Source: JBGAHD01 sp044226395 (GTDB taxonomy: Bacteria > Pseudomonadota > Gammaproteobacteria > Xanthomonadales > Ahniellaceae). From it: 64,000 nt of DNA. The notes beneath the pieces are model-generated. The model was not told where the DNA came from. It was given only the letters and a program-made list of their open reading frames with translations, and made no database searches. Made by a program: the position numbers and the translations under genes. This document shows positions 35,045 to 43,723 of this stretch, in pieces; the first letter of the stretch is position 1; every line of letters begins with the position of its first letter. The stretch spans positions 1,116,001 through 1,180,000 of the forward strand of contig JBGAHD010000002.1 of the NCBI GenBank assembly GCA_044226395.1, given 5' to 3'.

Positions 35045-35845
35045 CTAGGGCTCCTCTACGGAAGCCCTCAACTGACGCATGATCGACGACAACTGCGATG
35101 ATTGCGACAGGGTGAAGGTAGTCGAGTGCGTACCGCCATTGATCGGCACGATCGCCGATTGGAGGGAAGAGCGCAGTGCCTCGCGAAGGCTCGTGATTGG
35201 TGTAGCTACGTCGTCAGTACCTTGAAGAATGACGACATCGACGCGCGAGCCGAGTGCGTCATTGAGCGAATAGTCGCGCGGCAGAATTCGCGACAACGGC
35301 AGCACGGTCAGCGGCGCCAAATACCATTTCGCGGCCAAGCGGGTTCGAATGGCCGCGGAAAGCGAAGGTGCGGCCGAGACCAAGATCAAACCCGCCGGTA
35401 TTTCCGTGGACAACGAGCTCGCGGCGACGCCCGAGCCTAGCGACACGCCAAGAACAACGAGCTTGCCCTTAAGGCACCGATTCGAAGCGAGTCGAACAGC
35501 CTCGCTCGCCAAGGCTTCGACATTCGCGATCGTGGCGGTACCAACGGCGCCATCCTGACCCGGGTAAGCCACGATCCAGACGCTCAAACCCGACTCGGTG
35601 TAAGGACCAGGATCATAAGCGGGTAGGTAGCCATGCTGTCCGGGAAAGACGACCAAGCAACCCTGCACCGGGCCACCGTACTGACGGACTAGTCCTTCAA
35701 CCCCCGGTGACAAAGCGATGCGATGAACTTGCGTAGCCTGTGGACCCGCGAACGCATCGGTTCGAGGAAAGAGCCATCGATCCAGTTGGAAACGAAGCAG
35801 CGCCGCGCCAATGATGAAATACAGGATCAGACACGCGAGAATCAT
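35045..35845 (-). CDS. Membrane-anchored alpha/beta hydrolase
   Basis: About 266 residues. One N-terminal membrane helix (MILACLILYFIIGAALL), then an alpha/beta hydrolase fold with nucleophile Ser135 (GVSLGSG), acid Asp211 or Asp212 (LQGTDDVATP) and His240 (NGGTHSTT), a complete triad. The region before the nucleophile (VVFPGQHGYLPAYDPGPYTE) resembles the oxyanion-hole segment of BEM46/YqiA-like hydrolases. ATG 35845 is preferred; the longer frame upstream is arginine-rich and unlike the family. Codon use is less G+C-biased than in neighbours. Substrate unknown. Confidence 0.72.
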   Translation of the reverse strand: MILACLILYFIIGAALLRFQLDRWLFPRTDAFAGPQATQVHRIALSPGVEGLVRQYGGPVQGCLVVFPGQHGYLPAYDPGPYTESGLSVWIVAYPGQDGAVGTATIANVEALASEAVRLASNRCLKGKLVVLGVSLGSGVAASSLSTEIPAGLILVSAAPSLSAAIRTRLAAKWYLAPLTVLPLSRILPRDYSLNDALGSRVDVVILQGTDDVATPITSLREALRSSLQSAIVPINGGTHSTTFTLSQSSQLSSIMRQLRASVEEP

Positions 35846-35984
35846 GGCGGCCAGACGTTTGAGCAACGCAGTCAAGGGGGCGGTCCTTCGTTCAACCCGC
35901 CCGACTGCAACCCGGTCGAAATTGGGAACTGGATTGGGAATCTCGCTCGACAGGCAATCGCCATCCGCTGCCCACACTCGCCAA

Positions 35985-36341
35985 TCACGAACTAATCTCC
36001 ACGGTCTCGGCGCGTGCCACACCGCACGCCGCGCAGAATCGAGCTCGCGGCGTGCGCAGCGGTTTGCCACACGCATGGCACGGTGGTCCGTAGATGCTCA
36101 GGCGATGATGAGGGATCGCGTCGATATCCCGCTCCCGGTATCCCGTGAGTTCCTCGTAGACCTTCAATGCCTCGCTGCTTGCGTGTCGAAGTGCCTCGGA
36201 CAAATCGGCGCCGTGATCGTTTCGATACTGGACGATCTGCTCGACCCGACGCGACAAATGCGGCGCGATCACCGCCCACTCCGCCTCCGTGAGCATCGGC
36301 AGCTCTTTCTCACAGCGCCAGCAATAGATCAAGCGAGGCAT
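35985..36341 (-). CDS. Double zinc-ribbon hypothetical protein
   Basis: About 118 residues. It starts MPRLIYCWRCEKELPML, with a CxxC, then a helical middle (TEAEWAVIAPHLSRRVEQIV) and a C-terminal ribbon with two further CxxC pairs (PPCHACGKPL and FCAACGVA). The layout suggests zinc binding, but no catalytic motif is visible. ATG 36341 is chosen because the conserved-looking part begins there; the frame runs on upstream. It lies 139 bases upstream of the hydrolase on the same strand. Confidence 0.65.
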   Translation of the reverse strand: MPRLIYCWRCEKELPMLTEAEWAVIAPHLSRRVEQIVQYRNDHGADLSEALRHASSEALKVYEELTGYRERDIDAIPHHRLSIYGPPCHACGKPLRTPRARFCAACGVARAETVEISS

Positions 36342-36426
36342 GCGGGGGTTCCGCGGTGGATTCACGGGTATTCGGCCCAGTCGAGCGTATCGCTTCCGAG
36401 GCGATGTCTTTCGGAAAGGCGCAAGT

Positions 36427-36618
36427 TCACGTTCGGGCGCGGCCTCGCGCGAGCATATTGCAGAACAACGCGCCTTGCTCAATCGCATCATTCAGCGCGG
36501 CACGCGTTGCGGTAGCAAGTCGAACCGGCGCCTGGGCGCGTGCTTCGTGCTCTCGCGATAGTCGGAGCCAAGTACGGTCATCGCCGAGGACCGCATAGCC
36601 ATCGCGAAGTGGTCGATG
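36427..36618 (-). pseudogene. Open C-terminal fragment of an unknown gene
   Basis: A minus-strand frame between an in-frame TAG at 36619-36621 and TGA at 36427-36429 encodes a protein-like stretch (RDGYAVLGDDRTWLRLSREH, then LNDAIEQGALFCNML). It has no usable start codon near its beginning, so it looks like the end of a gene that has lost its front. It lies just upstream of the zinc-ribbon gene, in the same direction. The rest of 36342-36726 shows no gene. Confidence 0.3.
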
Positions 36619-36726
36619 CTAGCGGCAAGGCAAACTAACCTTGCCCTGGCAGGCGCAACTCACCACACTTGTGGCGACGTGTTCAGACCTGTCGCAGACT
36701 TTTCAATTGCCCCGGCGAACTTGACC

Positions 36727-37164
36727 ATGTACTTGCTAAAACGATCGGTCTCGCCCTACACGGACTGCGAACAGCTCCTGGGCGTATTCACGTCCATACC
36801 CGCTGGTGAAGCGGCACGACAATCGTACATTTCCAGCATCCAATCAGGCGCGCAGACCGATCCCTTCGCCGATCAGGCTTATCACGAGGTTTCGCTCACC
36901 GACGATATTGAGCTCGTGTCGGACATCAAGGTAATCGAAGTCCCGCCGGGAGCGAGTGAGGTCTTTGTCGTCAGTTCCTACGCCGAGGGATTCGGCCAGG
37001 TCATCCGGAAATTTGAGGCGATTTGTGGAACCCGAGAGTTGGCCACGGAAATTGCCAACCAGGTTGAGGGCGCGGAAAAAGAGTGGCCGATCAGCGCTGT
37101 CGTCGACCAAGTTCCTGTCAATCAGTTGATTACTGAAGCGAACGATGACGAACCCATCGATTGA
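36727..37164 (+). CDS. Hypothetical protein in low-GC accessory region
   Basis: About 145 residues from ATG 36727 (MYLLKRSVSPYTDCEQLLGV). It is acidic, with mixed alpha/beta character and several beta-like segments (EVSLTDDIELVSDIKVIEVP, SEVFVVSSYAEGFGQVIRKF). It ends in an acidic tail. No family is recognised. Amino-acid balance and low GC for this genome argue for a real, probably acquired gene. An earlier start at 36616 in the same frame is possible. No strong ribosome site is seen. Confidence 0.5.
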   Translation: MYLLKRSVSPYTDCEQLLGVFTSIPAGEAARQSYISSIQSGAQTDPFADQAYHEVSLTDDIELVSDIKVIEVPPGASEVFVVSSYAEGFGQVIRKFEAICGTRELATEIANQVEGAEKEWPISAVVDQVPVNQLITEANDDEPID

Positions 37165-37232
37165 TGGGATATCTCACGGCGAGCTTTTGCCTAGCGCGAG
37201 TCATTCGCTAAGCCTATCGTTAAGCTCCGCTC

Positions 37233-37550
37233 GTGAGAGGTCGCTGTGTGAACTTCCTAAGCATGCTCGCCGCCTTCACCTGGGCGCCAATCCCGAACTG
37301 TCCGGGTCGGTCCGTCGCTCGAGGCGTCGTCGGCAGGTCACCTCTGGAAGTTGCCCTTGCCGCAGGAATACACGTGGTAGAGCATCGATCAGCTTTCGCG
37401 AGGGACGTCGTTCTGGTTGCTGAGTTTGAAGGCGGCGGTCTCATCTGCTATCGGCGAGAGGATGGCGGTATGTGCCATACCCTCAATACGGTCGAGGGGC
37501 TTGCTCGGAAGTTGGTGCAGTTGGGCATCTCGGCAAGCAGCGCTCAGTGA
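37233..37550 (+). CDS. Small hypothetical protein
   Basis: 105 residues from GTG 37233, or 100 from GTG 37248. The second half is protein-like (VVLVAEFEGGGLICYRREDG, then HTLNTVEGLARKLVQLGI). It follows the 36727 gene by 68 bases on the same strand and shares its lower GC. No family is recognised, and the start is uncertain. Confidence 0.4.
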   Translation: MRGRCVNFLSMLAAFTWAPIPNCPGRSVARGVVGRSPLEVALAAGIHVVEHRSAFARDVVLVAEFEGGGLICYRREDGGMCHTLNTVEGLARKLVQLGISASSAQ

Positions 37551-37914
37551 TGGGTTCAAGGGGACTCCGCGGACTAGGTGCGGATTTACCTGCAAAGTGA
37601 TTGAACCCGTGACCGCAAGCCAAATCGTTTGGCGGCGTCAGTCAGGACATGCAGTGCACGGGTGAACAGCGCGACTTCGCCAGCTTGTTGGTCTACCGAG
37701 AGCGTGTGCCGTCGATGCGCGCCCCATCGGCAGTGGCGAGAGTCGCGGTCCATGGTCGGTGAAAGCCTCGCTCGAATTCGGAAGTCCGCCCTCGTGGAAA
37801 TTGGTGTAGGAGTTCGGGTACGTGCTGAACTACTCTCCGATCAACAAATGCTTTCCCACGCCGTTTCTATCCGGCGTGTCACGGCAGCACGCCACCGCTA
37901 GAGACGCATCAACC
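37551..37914. other. 364-base stretch with one unlisted small frame
   Basis: No annotated gene fits on the plus strand. The minus strand carries the 55-residue frame described at 37587-37754. The last part before 37915 would hold the promoter of the macro-domain gene; none was recognised with confidence. Confidence 0.4.
37587..37754 (-). CDS. Unlisted 55-residue hypothetical protein
   Basis: From ATG 37754 to TAA 37587-37589. The product starts MDRDSRHCRWGAHRRHTLSV and continues with a helical segment (DQQAGEVALFTRALHVLTDA). The text is balanced and unlike shadow frames, and GAGCGAGG lies upstream of the start. It is divergent from the macro-domain gene. No family is recognised; it may be a small complete gene or the remains of a larger one. 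Confidence 0.4.
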
Positions 37915-38505
37915 ATGCTCACCATCCACCTTCGAGACATGAATCCCGCAGTGGTCGCGGCGTGGCGAGTGGCGTTCGCCGACACGCCGGATGTCGAGCT
38001 TTCCTGCGGCGATATCTTCGAATCGGCCGCCACCGCGATTGTCAGTCCCGCCAACAGCTTCGGCTACATGGACGGCGGCATCGACCTCGTTTATTCGCGC
38101 TTCTTTGGGTGGGATCTGCAGATGCGCTTGCGCGCGTTGCTCGCTGAGCGGCACTACGGTGAGCTGCCCGTGGGACAAGCCGTGATCGTGCCGACGGGGC
38201 ACGTGGCGATTCCATTCCTGGTGAGCGCGCCGACCATGCGTTTGCCGACGAACATCGGTCGAACGGTGAATGTCTACTTGGCGTTCAGAGCCGCGCTGAT
38301 CGCGGTGCTGGAGCACAACGCGACTGACGCCACGCCCATTGACTCTGTGCTGGTGCCGGGACTAGGCACGGGTATTGGCGAAGTGCCGCCGGAGCGTGCT
38401 GCTCGTCAAATGCGGCTTGCTCATGACGCCATCATCCAAGGTGGCGGCCGCAAGAGTCGCAGTGCCGGTGCCCTCTGGGTCGAGCACAGTGAGTTGCTGT
38501 CGTAG
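37915..38505 (+). CDS. Macro-domain (ADP-ribose binding) protein
   Basis: About 196 residues. After an N-terminal strand (LTIHLRDMNPAVVAAWRVAF) comes a macro domain: VELSCGDIFESAATAIVSPA, NSFGYMDGGIDLVYSRFFG and the loop VPGLGTGIGEVPPERAARQM. In classical macro domains the first loop reads NAANxxLxxGGGV; here it is PANSFGYMDGGID, the variant found in a subgroup often annotated as macro-domain or tail-associated proteins. Binding of ADP-ribose or a related nucleotide is likely; hydrolase activity is not shown. ATG 37915 is preferred over the upstream in-frame ATG 37822. Confidence 0.78.
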   Translation: MLTIHLRDMNPAVVAAWRVAFADTPDVELSCGDIFESAATAIVSPANSFGYMDGGIDLVYSRFFGWDLQMRLRALLAERHYGELPVGQAVIVPTGHVAIPFLVSAPTMRLPTNIGRTVNVYLAFRAALIAVLEHNATDATPIDSVLVPGLGTGIGEVPPERAARQMRLAHDAIIQGGGRKSRSAGALWVEHSELLS

Positions 38506-38674
38506 CGAAAGCCAATCGGTCTGCTTCGACAAATCTGATCGAACAAAGACAGTCGTTTTCGCCAGCTTGCCCAGTATTCGTTTTACGCGTGCGTCGTTGA
38601 CGGATTCTCCGTGGACGAAGGCACGCCGCGACAGTCCTGGCGCTCGCGCCCCAATGGACGCGAGCGCTTGGCGA

Positions 38675-39607
38675 TTACAGCGAATACCCAAACTGCTGCC
38701 GGAATTGCTCGGCGAACTCGTCGAAGGTGAAGCGCTGGTTCTGCGTGCCCGGGTGTTCGATCTTGAGCGCGCCCATCAGCGAGGCGATGCGGCCGACGGT
38801 GGCGAGGTCCATGTTGCGCATCAGGCCGTAGATCAGGCCGGCGCGGTAGGCGTCGCCGCAGCCGGTGGGGTCGGTGATGCGACGTTCGGCGGCGGGCGGA
38901 ATTTCGATCATGCCCTTGCCCTGATACACGTGCGAACCCTTGGGGCCGCGCGTGACGATGTAGGCCTTCACGCGCTCGGCGATGTCTTGCGTGCTCCAGC
39001 CGGTGCGGGTTTGCAGCAGGTTGGATTCGTAGTCGTTGACGGTGACGTAGTCGGCTTGTTCGATCAGCGCGCGGAATTCTTCGCCCGAGAACAGCGGCAG
39101 CGCCTGGCCGGGGTCGAAGATAAAGGGAATGCCGCGCTCGGCGAATTCGCGAGCGTGCTTCAACATGGCTTCGCGCGTGTCGGGCGCGACGATGCCGAAG
39201 GTCGCGTCCTTGACCGCGGCCACGTCGATGTCGACGGAACGCACCATGGCGCCGGGATGAAACGCCGTGATCTGGTTGTCGTCCAGATCGGTGGTGATGT
39301 AGGCCTGCGCGGTGTAGAGATCATCGATCTCGCGCACCCAGTCCAGGCGAATGCCGCAGCGCTTGAAGTGTTCGCGATAGGGACCGAAGTCCTCGCCCAC
39401 GGCGGCCATCGGAATGGGATCTTCGCCGAGCAGGCGCAGGTTGTAGGCGATATTGCCGGCGCAGCCGCCGAATTCCTTGCGCATGCGCGGCACCAGGAAG
39501 GCCACGTTCAAGATGTGCACCTTGTCGGGCAGGATGTGATTCTTGAACTGGTCCTGGAACACCATGATGGTGTCGTAGGCGAGGGAGCCGCAGATGAGGG
39601 CCGACAT
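38675..39607 (-). CDS. PfkB family carbohydrate/nucleoside kinase
   Basis: 310 residues. N-terminal PfkB signature EFGGCAGNIAYNLRLLGEDP and C-terminal signature ITDPTGCGDAYRAGL with the catalytic Asp of GCGD. The sequence resembles bacterial adenosine kinase-like members (SLAYDTIMVFQDQFKNHILP). It phosphorylates a ribose-type hydroxyl with ATP; adenosine is the best guess. It is single, flanked by the accessory stretch on one side and the gat operon on the other. Confidence 0.88.
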   Translation of the reverse strand: MSALICGSLAYDTIMVFQDQFKNHILPDKVHILNVAFLVPRMRKEFGGCAGNIAYNLRLLGEDPIPMAAVGEDFGPYREHFKRCGIRLDWVREIDDLYTAQAYITTDLDDNQITAFHPGAMVRSVDIDVAAVKDATFGIVAPDTREAMLKHAREFAERGIPFIFDPGQALPLFSGEEFRALIEQADYVTVNDYESNLLQTRTGWSTQDIAERVKAYIVTRGPKGSHVYQGKGMIEIPPAAERRITDPTGCGDAYRAGLIYGLMRNMDLATVGRIASLMGALKIEHPGTQNQRFTFDEFAEQFRQQFGYSL

Positions 39608-39818
39608 GCTTGGGTTTCCTGAGCTTTTTTGGCGAGCCGGGGATGATAGCGGGTGGCGGGGGGTTCCTCACCTGGGCCGCGGTGGGGCGCCTCTCAAGTT
39701 TGTGAAGACGGGTCCCAGGGACTGGGCGTGACCTCGGCGTTCGGGCGCAATCGCCAGACGCGGGCCTTTCACCCGAAACCGCGCGCGTGAAGTACGACGG
39801 TGGGGCGAGGCGACTCGC

Positions 39819-40340
39819 TCAGTCGCGCTTATCGAGAAGGCGAATCGCGCGCCACAACAACACCGCGCCACCAATCGCCCCACTGATCAAGCAAGCCCAA
39901 TGCAAATCCCGTACGCTGATCGCATGCCACAGCGCATTGCCTTCGGCGAAGGGCCAAAGCGGTTTCATGTCCGCGTGCATCAGGCTGTCGAAGAACACGT
40001 GTGAGAACGTGCCGACAAAGGCCGCGATCATGGCCGCGCGCCAGGCGATGTCGTCAGGCGCTCGCCAGCGCGCCAAGCTTTCAGGTAATCGACGATTCCA
40101 CCAACGCAACATCACGCCACCGCCGAAACGCCCAATCACGGCCGCGATCGGCGCCAGCACGAGCGCGCCGAGGTAGGTGTGCGTGGGGCCGTGCAGCACG
40201 GTGTCTTCGCGCAGGATGCGGATCAGCGGTTCGAGGTCGATCAGCACTTGGCTGGCGCCGAACACGATCAGCGAGAAATGCCGCGCGCCAACGACTTTGA
40301 ATACCGCGCCCGGGCCCATGTGCAGCGGCGTGAAGGGCAT
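39819..40340 (-). CDS. DUF4184-like integral membrane protein
   Basis: 173 residues with about four membrane helices and conserved histidine/aspartate positions (MPFTPLHMGPGA, then THTYLGALVLAPIAAVIG and GTFSHVFFDSLMHADM). This pattern matches membrane-bound predicted metal-dependent hydrolases (YdjM/DUF4184 type). The start lies 7 bases after the gatB stop, so it is the last gene of the gat operon. Function unknown. Confidence 0.75.
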   Translation of the reverse strand: MPFTPLHMGPGAVFKVVGARHFSLIVFGASQVLIDLEPLIRILREDTVLHGPTHTYLGALVLAPIAAVIGRFGGGVMLRWWNRRLPESLARWRAPDDIAWRAAMIAAFVGTFSHVFFDSLMHADMKPLWPFAEGNALWHAISVRDLHWACLISGAIGGAVLLWRAIRLLDKRD

Positions 40341-40347
40341 GGCGGAA

Positions 40348-41901
40348 TCAGGGCGTCAGACGCGCGCGCAGCAGTTCGTTGAGGCGTTGCGGGTTGGCCT
40401 TGCCGCGCGTGGCGCGCATCACTTGGCCGACGAGCCAAGTGAAGATCTTCTCGTCGCCCGTGCGGAATTGCTCGGCCTGCTTGGGATTGGCGGCCAGGAT
40501 GTCGTCGATGGCGGCGATCAAGGGGCCGTCGTCGCTGATCTGGCTCAAGCCCTTCGCGGCGATGATGGCGTCGGCCGTGCCTTCGCCGCGCCACAGGTCG
40601 GCGAACACATCCTTGGCGATTTTGCCGCTGATCGAGCCATCGATCAGGCGCAGCAGCAAGCCGGCCAGGGCGTGCGGCGTCACGCGCGCGCGCGTGATGT
40701 CGATTTGTTCGGCGTTGAGCGCGGCGGCGAGTTCGCCATTGACCCAGTTGGCGGCGAGCTTGGCGTGCGGATGCACGGGCGCTGGCGGGGCGGGCACGCT
40801 GGGAGCTTGGCTATCGATGACCAGCTTCAAGTGCCCATGCGCGTGATCGTTCGGCGGCGTGGCGCCGGCTTGCACGCCACGCGGCAGCGCGGCGAGCAAG
40901 GCTTCGAAGTAGTCGCACAGCGCGCGATCGGCGGTAAGGACCTCGGCGTCGTAGTCGCTCAGGCCCAAATGATTGACATAGCGCGCGCGGCGCGCCGAGG
41001 GTAATTCTGGCAAGTGCGCGCGTTCATGCGCGATCTCGTCTTCCACCAGGAACAGTGGTGGCAAGTCGGGATCGGGGAAATAACGGTAGTCGTGCGCCGA
41101 TTCCTTGCCGCGCATGGCGCGCGTCTGGTTGCGCGTTTCGTCGTAGAGCCGCGTTTCCTGGACGATGGTGCCGCCGTTTTCGAGTTCGCGAATCTGGCGC
41201 TCGATTTCGTAATCGATGGCCTTTTCGACGAAACGGAAGGAATTGACGTTTTTGATTTCAGTGCGCGTGCCCAGCGTCGTGGTACCGCGCGGACGCACGG
41301 AGACATTGGCGTCGCAGCGGAACGAGCCTTCCTGCAAATTGCCGTCGCACACGCCGAGCCAACGCACCAGTTGATGCACGGTGCGCATGTAGGCCACGGC
41401 TTCGGCGGCCGAACGCAGCGCGGGCGCGGTGACGATTTCCAACAGCGGGGTGCCAGCGCGATTGAGGTCGATGCCGGTGGCGGCGTGGAAGGCATCGTGC
41501 ACGGACTTGCCGGCGTCTTCTTCCAGATGCGCGCGCACGATGGGCACCACGATCTCGCGATCGGGTGTCACGCGCACGCGCACGCGGCCGTTGCCGACGA
41601 TGGGCTCTTCGTACTGACTGATCTGATAGCCCTTGGGCAGATCGGGGTAGAAGTAATTCTTGCGCGCGAACACCGAGTGGCGCGCGATCTCGGCCTCGAT
41701 CGCCAGGCCAAAGCGAATGGCCAGTCGCACGGCCTCGCGATTGAGCACGGGCAAGGTGCCGGGCAGGGCGACGTCGACTTCATCGGCCTGCGTGTTGGGC
41801 TCGGCGCCATACGCGGTGGACGAGCCCGAGAACAACTTCGCGCGCGTGCTGAGCTGCGCGTGGATTTCCAGGCCGATGACGGCTTCCCAGGCTTCAGTCA
41901 T
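40348..41901 (-). CDS. gatB: Asp-tRNA(Asn)/Glu-tRNA(Gln) amidotransferase subunit B
   Basis: 517 residues. It starts WEAVIGLEIHAQLSTRAKLF, has KGYQISQYEEPIVGNG and EGSFRCDANVSVRPRG in the cradle domain, and the C-terminal YqeY-like tail (KDVFADLWRGEGTADAIIAA). GatB binds and phosphorylates the misacylated tRNA and passes ammonia from GatA to it. It overlaps gatA by 8 bases. Confidence 0.97.
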   Translation of the reverse strand: MTEAWEAVIGLEIHAQLSTRAKLFSGSSTAYGAEPNTQADEVDVALPGTLPVLNREAVRLAIRFGLAIEAEIARHSVFARKNYFYPDLPKGYQISQYEEPIVGNGRVRVRVTPDREIVVPIVRAHLEEDAGKSVHDAFHAATGIDLNRAGTPLLEIVTAPALRSAAEAVAYMRTVHQLVRWLGVCDGNLQEGSFRCDANVSVRPRGTTTLGTRTEIKNVNSFRFVEKAIDYEIERQIRELENGGTIVQETRLYDETRNQTRAMRGKESAHDYRYFPDPDLPPLFLVEDEIAHERAHLPELPSARRARYVNHLGLSDYDAEVLTADRALCDYFEALLAALPRGVQAGATPPNDHAHGHLKLVIDSQAPSVPAPPAPVHPHAKLAANWVNGELAAALNAEQIDITRARVTPHALAGLLLRLIDGSISGKIAKDVFADLWRGEGTADAIIAAKGLSQISDDGPLIAAIDDILAANPKQAEQFRTGDEKIFTWLVGQVMRATRGKANPQRLNELLRARLTP

Positions 41902-43348
41902 GGTCGAAGCCCTCCGGCGTGGCGCGGTGCCAGTCGGTGACTTGCTGATACTGATGCGCGCAGGCGAGCAGCTTGGCTTCGGCGAAATGCGTGGCCACGA
42001 GTTGCAAACCCACGGGCAGACCGTCGACGAAACCCGCGGGCATCGACAAACCCGGCAAGCCCGCCAGATTCACCGCGACCGTGTTCACGTCAGCGGCGTA
42101 CATGGCGATGGGGTCGTCGCTCTTCTCGCCGACGCGGAAGGCGGTGGTCGGCGCGGTCGGGCCGGCGAGCAGGTCGACGTCGGCCAGGGCGCGCGCGAAT
42201 TCATCGGCGATCAGGCGCCGCACTTGCTGCGCGCGACGGTAGTACGCGTCGTAATAGCCGGCCGACAGCACATAGGTGCCCACCAGAATGCGTCGCTTGA
42301 CCTCGGCGCCGAAGCCCTCGCCGCGCGAGCGGCTGTAGAGGTCATTCAGATCCACCGGATCCTTCGCGCGATGGCCGAAGCGCACGCCGTCATAGCGCGC
42401 CAGATTGCTCGAGGCCTCGGCCGGCGCCAGTACGTAGTACGCGGGAATGGCGTGCGCGAGCGCGGGCAGGCTGACGTCGACCAGGCGCGCGCCGCGGCGC
42501 TCGAGGTCGAGCAGCGCTTGGCGCGTGGTCTCGGCCACGCGCGCTTCGACGCCGGCGCCGAAGTATTCGCGCACGACGCCGATGCGAAGGCCTTTCACGT
42601 CGTGATCGAGCGCGGCCACGTAGTCATCGACCGGGCGCGCGACCGAGGTCGCGTCGCGCGCGTCGAAGCCGGCGATCTGGCCGAGCACCAGGGCGATGTC
42701 GTCGGCGCCACGCGCGAAGATGCCGGCCTGATCCAGACTCGACGCATAAGCGATCATGCCGAAGCGCGACACGCGCCCATACGTCGGCTTGAGTCCCGTG
42801 ACGCCGCAGAACGCGGCCGGTTGCCGCACCGAGCCGCCCGTATCCGTGCCCAGCGCGAACGGGACCACGCCGGCCGCGACCAGGGCCGCCGAGCCGCCCG
42901 AAGAACCGCCGGGCACGCGCGTCGTGTCCCAAGGATTGCGCGCGGGGCCGAAGTGCGAGTTCTCGTTCGACGAGCCCATGGCGAACTCGTCCATGTTGGC
43001 CTTGCCGATGCTCACCGCGCCGGCGTCGCGCAGACGTTCGACCGCGTGCGCGTCGTAGGGCGGGATGAAGTTTTCGAGCATGCGCGAGGCGCAGGTCGTG
43101 CGCAGGCCGCGGGTGACGAATACATCCTTGATCGCGCAAGGCAGGCCGGCGAGCGCGCCGGTGGCTTGGCCGGCGTCAACCGCGTCGGCGCGGGCACGCG
43201 CGGTTTCGGGGTCGAGCGTGATCAGGGCATTGAGTCGCGGCTGAGCGCGCGCGGCGCGGTCGAGCGCGCGCTCGGTCAGGTCGCGGGCGCGGACCGTGCC
43301 CGCGGCCAGGGCGGCGCGGCTTCGCGCCAACACACCCGAGGCGCTCAT
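41894..43348 (-). CDS. gatA: Asp-tRNA(Asn)/Glu-tRNA(Gln) amidotransferase subunit A
   Basis: 484 residues, amidase signature family. The catalytic Ser-cisSer-Lys set is seen as CAIKD (Lys), GGSSGGSAAL (nucleophile region) and GTDTGGSVRQPAAFCG. GatA frees ammonia from glutamine and channels it to GatB. It overlaps gatC by ATGA, and gatB overlaps its end, so the three subunits are translated in step. Confidence 0.97.
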   Translation of the reverse strand: MSASGVLARSRAALAAGTVRARDLTERALDRAARAQPRLNALITLDPETARARADAVDAGQATGALAGLPCAIKDVFVTRGLRTTCASRMLENFIPPYDAHAVERLRDAGAVSIGKANMDEFAMGSSNENSHFGPARNPWDTTRVPGGSSGGSAALVAAGVVPFALGTDTGGSVRQPAAFCGVTGLKPTYGRVSRFGMIAYASSLDQAGIFARGADDIALVLGQIAGFDARDATSVARPVDDYVAALDHDVKGLRIGVVREYFGAGVEARVAETTRQALLDLERRGARLVDVSLPALAHAIPAYYVLAPAEASSNLARYDGVRFGHRAKDPVDLNDLYSRSRGEGFGAEVKRRILVGTYVLSAGYYDAYYRRAQQVRRLIADEFARALADVDLLAGPTAPTTAFRVGEKSDDPIAMYAADVNTVAVNLAGLPGLSMPAGFVDGLPVGLQLVATHFAEAKLLACAHQYQQVTDWHRATPEGFDHD

Positions 43349-43632
43349 TCAATCACCTTGGGCACGATGAAATAGCCGCCTTGCGACTCCGACGACAGCG
43401 CCAGCAGCTCGTCGGCGCGGTCGCTGGCGGTAACGCGGTCCTCGCGCAGGCTCAGGGTCGCGTCGTGCGGGTGGGCCAGTGGCGCCACGCCATTGGCGTC
43501 GACCGCGCGCAATTGATCGATGAGCACGAGCATGCGTTCGAGGTCGCGGGCCAGCGCCTCGCGCGTGGCGTCGTCCATCGCCAGGCGGGCCAGGCGGCCC
43601 AGATGTTCCAGGGTTTCGCGCGTCAGCGACAT
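43345..43632 (-). CDS. gatC: Asp-tRNA(Asn)/Glu-tRNA(Gln) amidotransferase subunit C
   Basis: 95 residues, exact family length. MSLTRETLEHLGRLARLAMD and the conserved LAHPHDATLSLREDRVTASD are typical. GatC clamps GatA and GatB together. ATG 43632 is chosen because the family begins there; the frame upstream is arginine-rich. It is divergent from mreB, with about 150 bases between. Confidence 0.95.
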   Translation of the reverse strand: MSLTRETLEHLGRLARLAMDDATREALARDLERMLVLIDQLRAVDANGVAPLAHPHDATLSLREDRVTASDRADELLALSSESQGGYFIVPKVIE

Positions 43633-43723
43633 CGTAACGGGCTTCAACTGTGGCTTTTTCAGGGCTTTCGCGCGCGCTTCGCGCGAAAGCGGCAAACTCT
43701 ATCACTGAACCGCGCGGCGACGC

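Noticed and set aside
37145..37423. A 92-residue plus-strand frame overlapping the two small hypothetical genes
   Set aside because: Ser/Arg-rich composition and overlap with two better frames.
38362..38691. A 109-residue minus-strand frame between the macro-domain and PfkB genes
   Set aside because: Part of it looks protein-like (VNDARVKRILGKLAKTTVFV), but about 140 bases are antisense to the supported macro-domain gene and no start signal or family is seen. A protein search could revive it.
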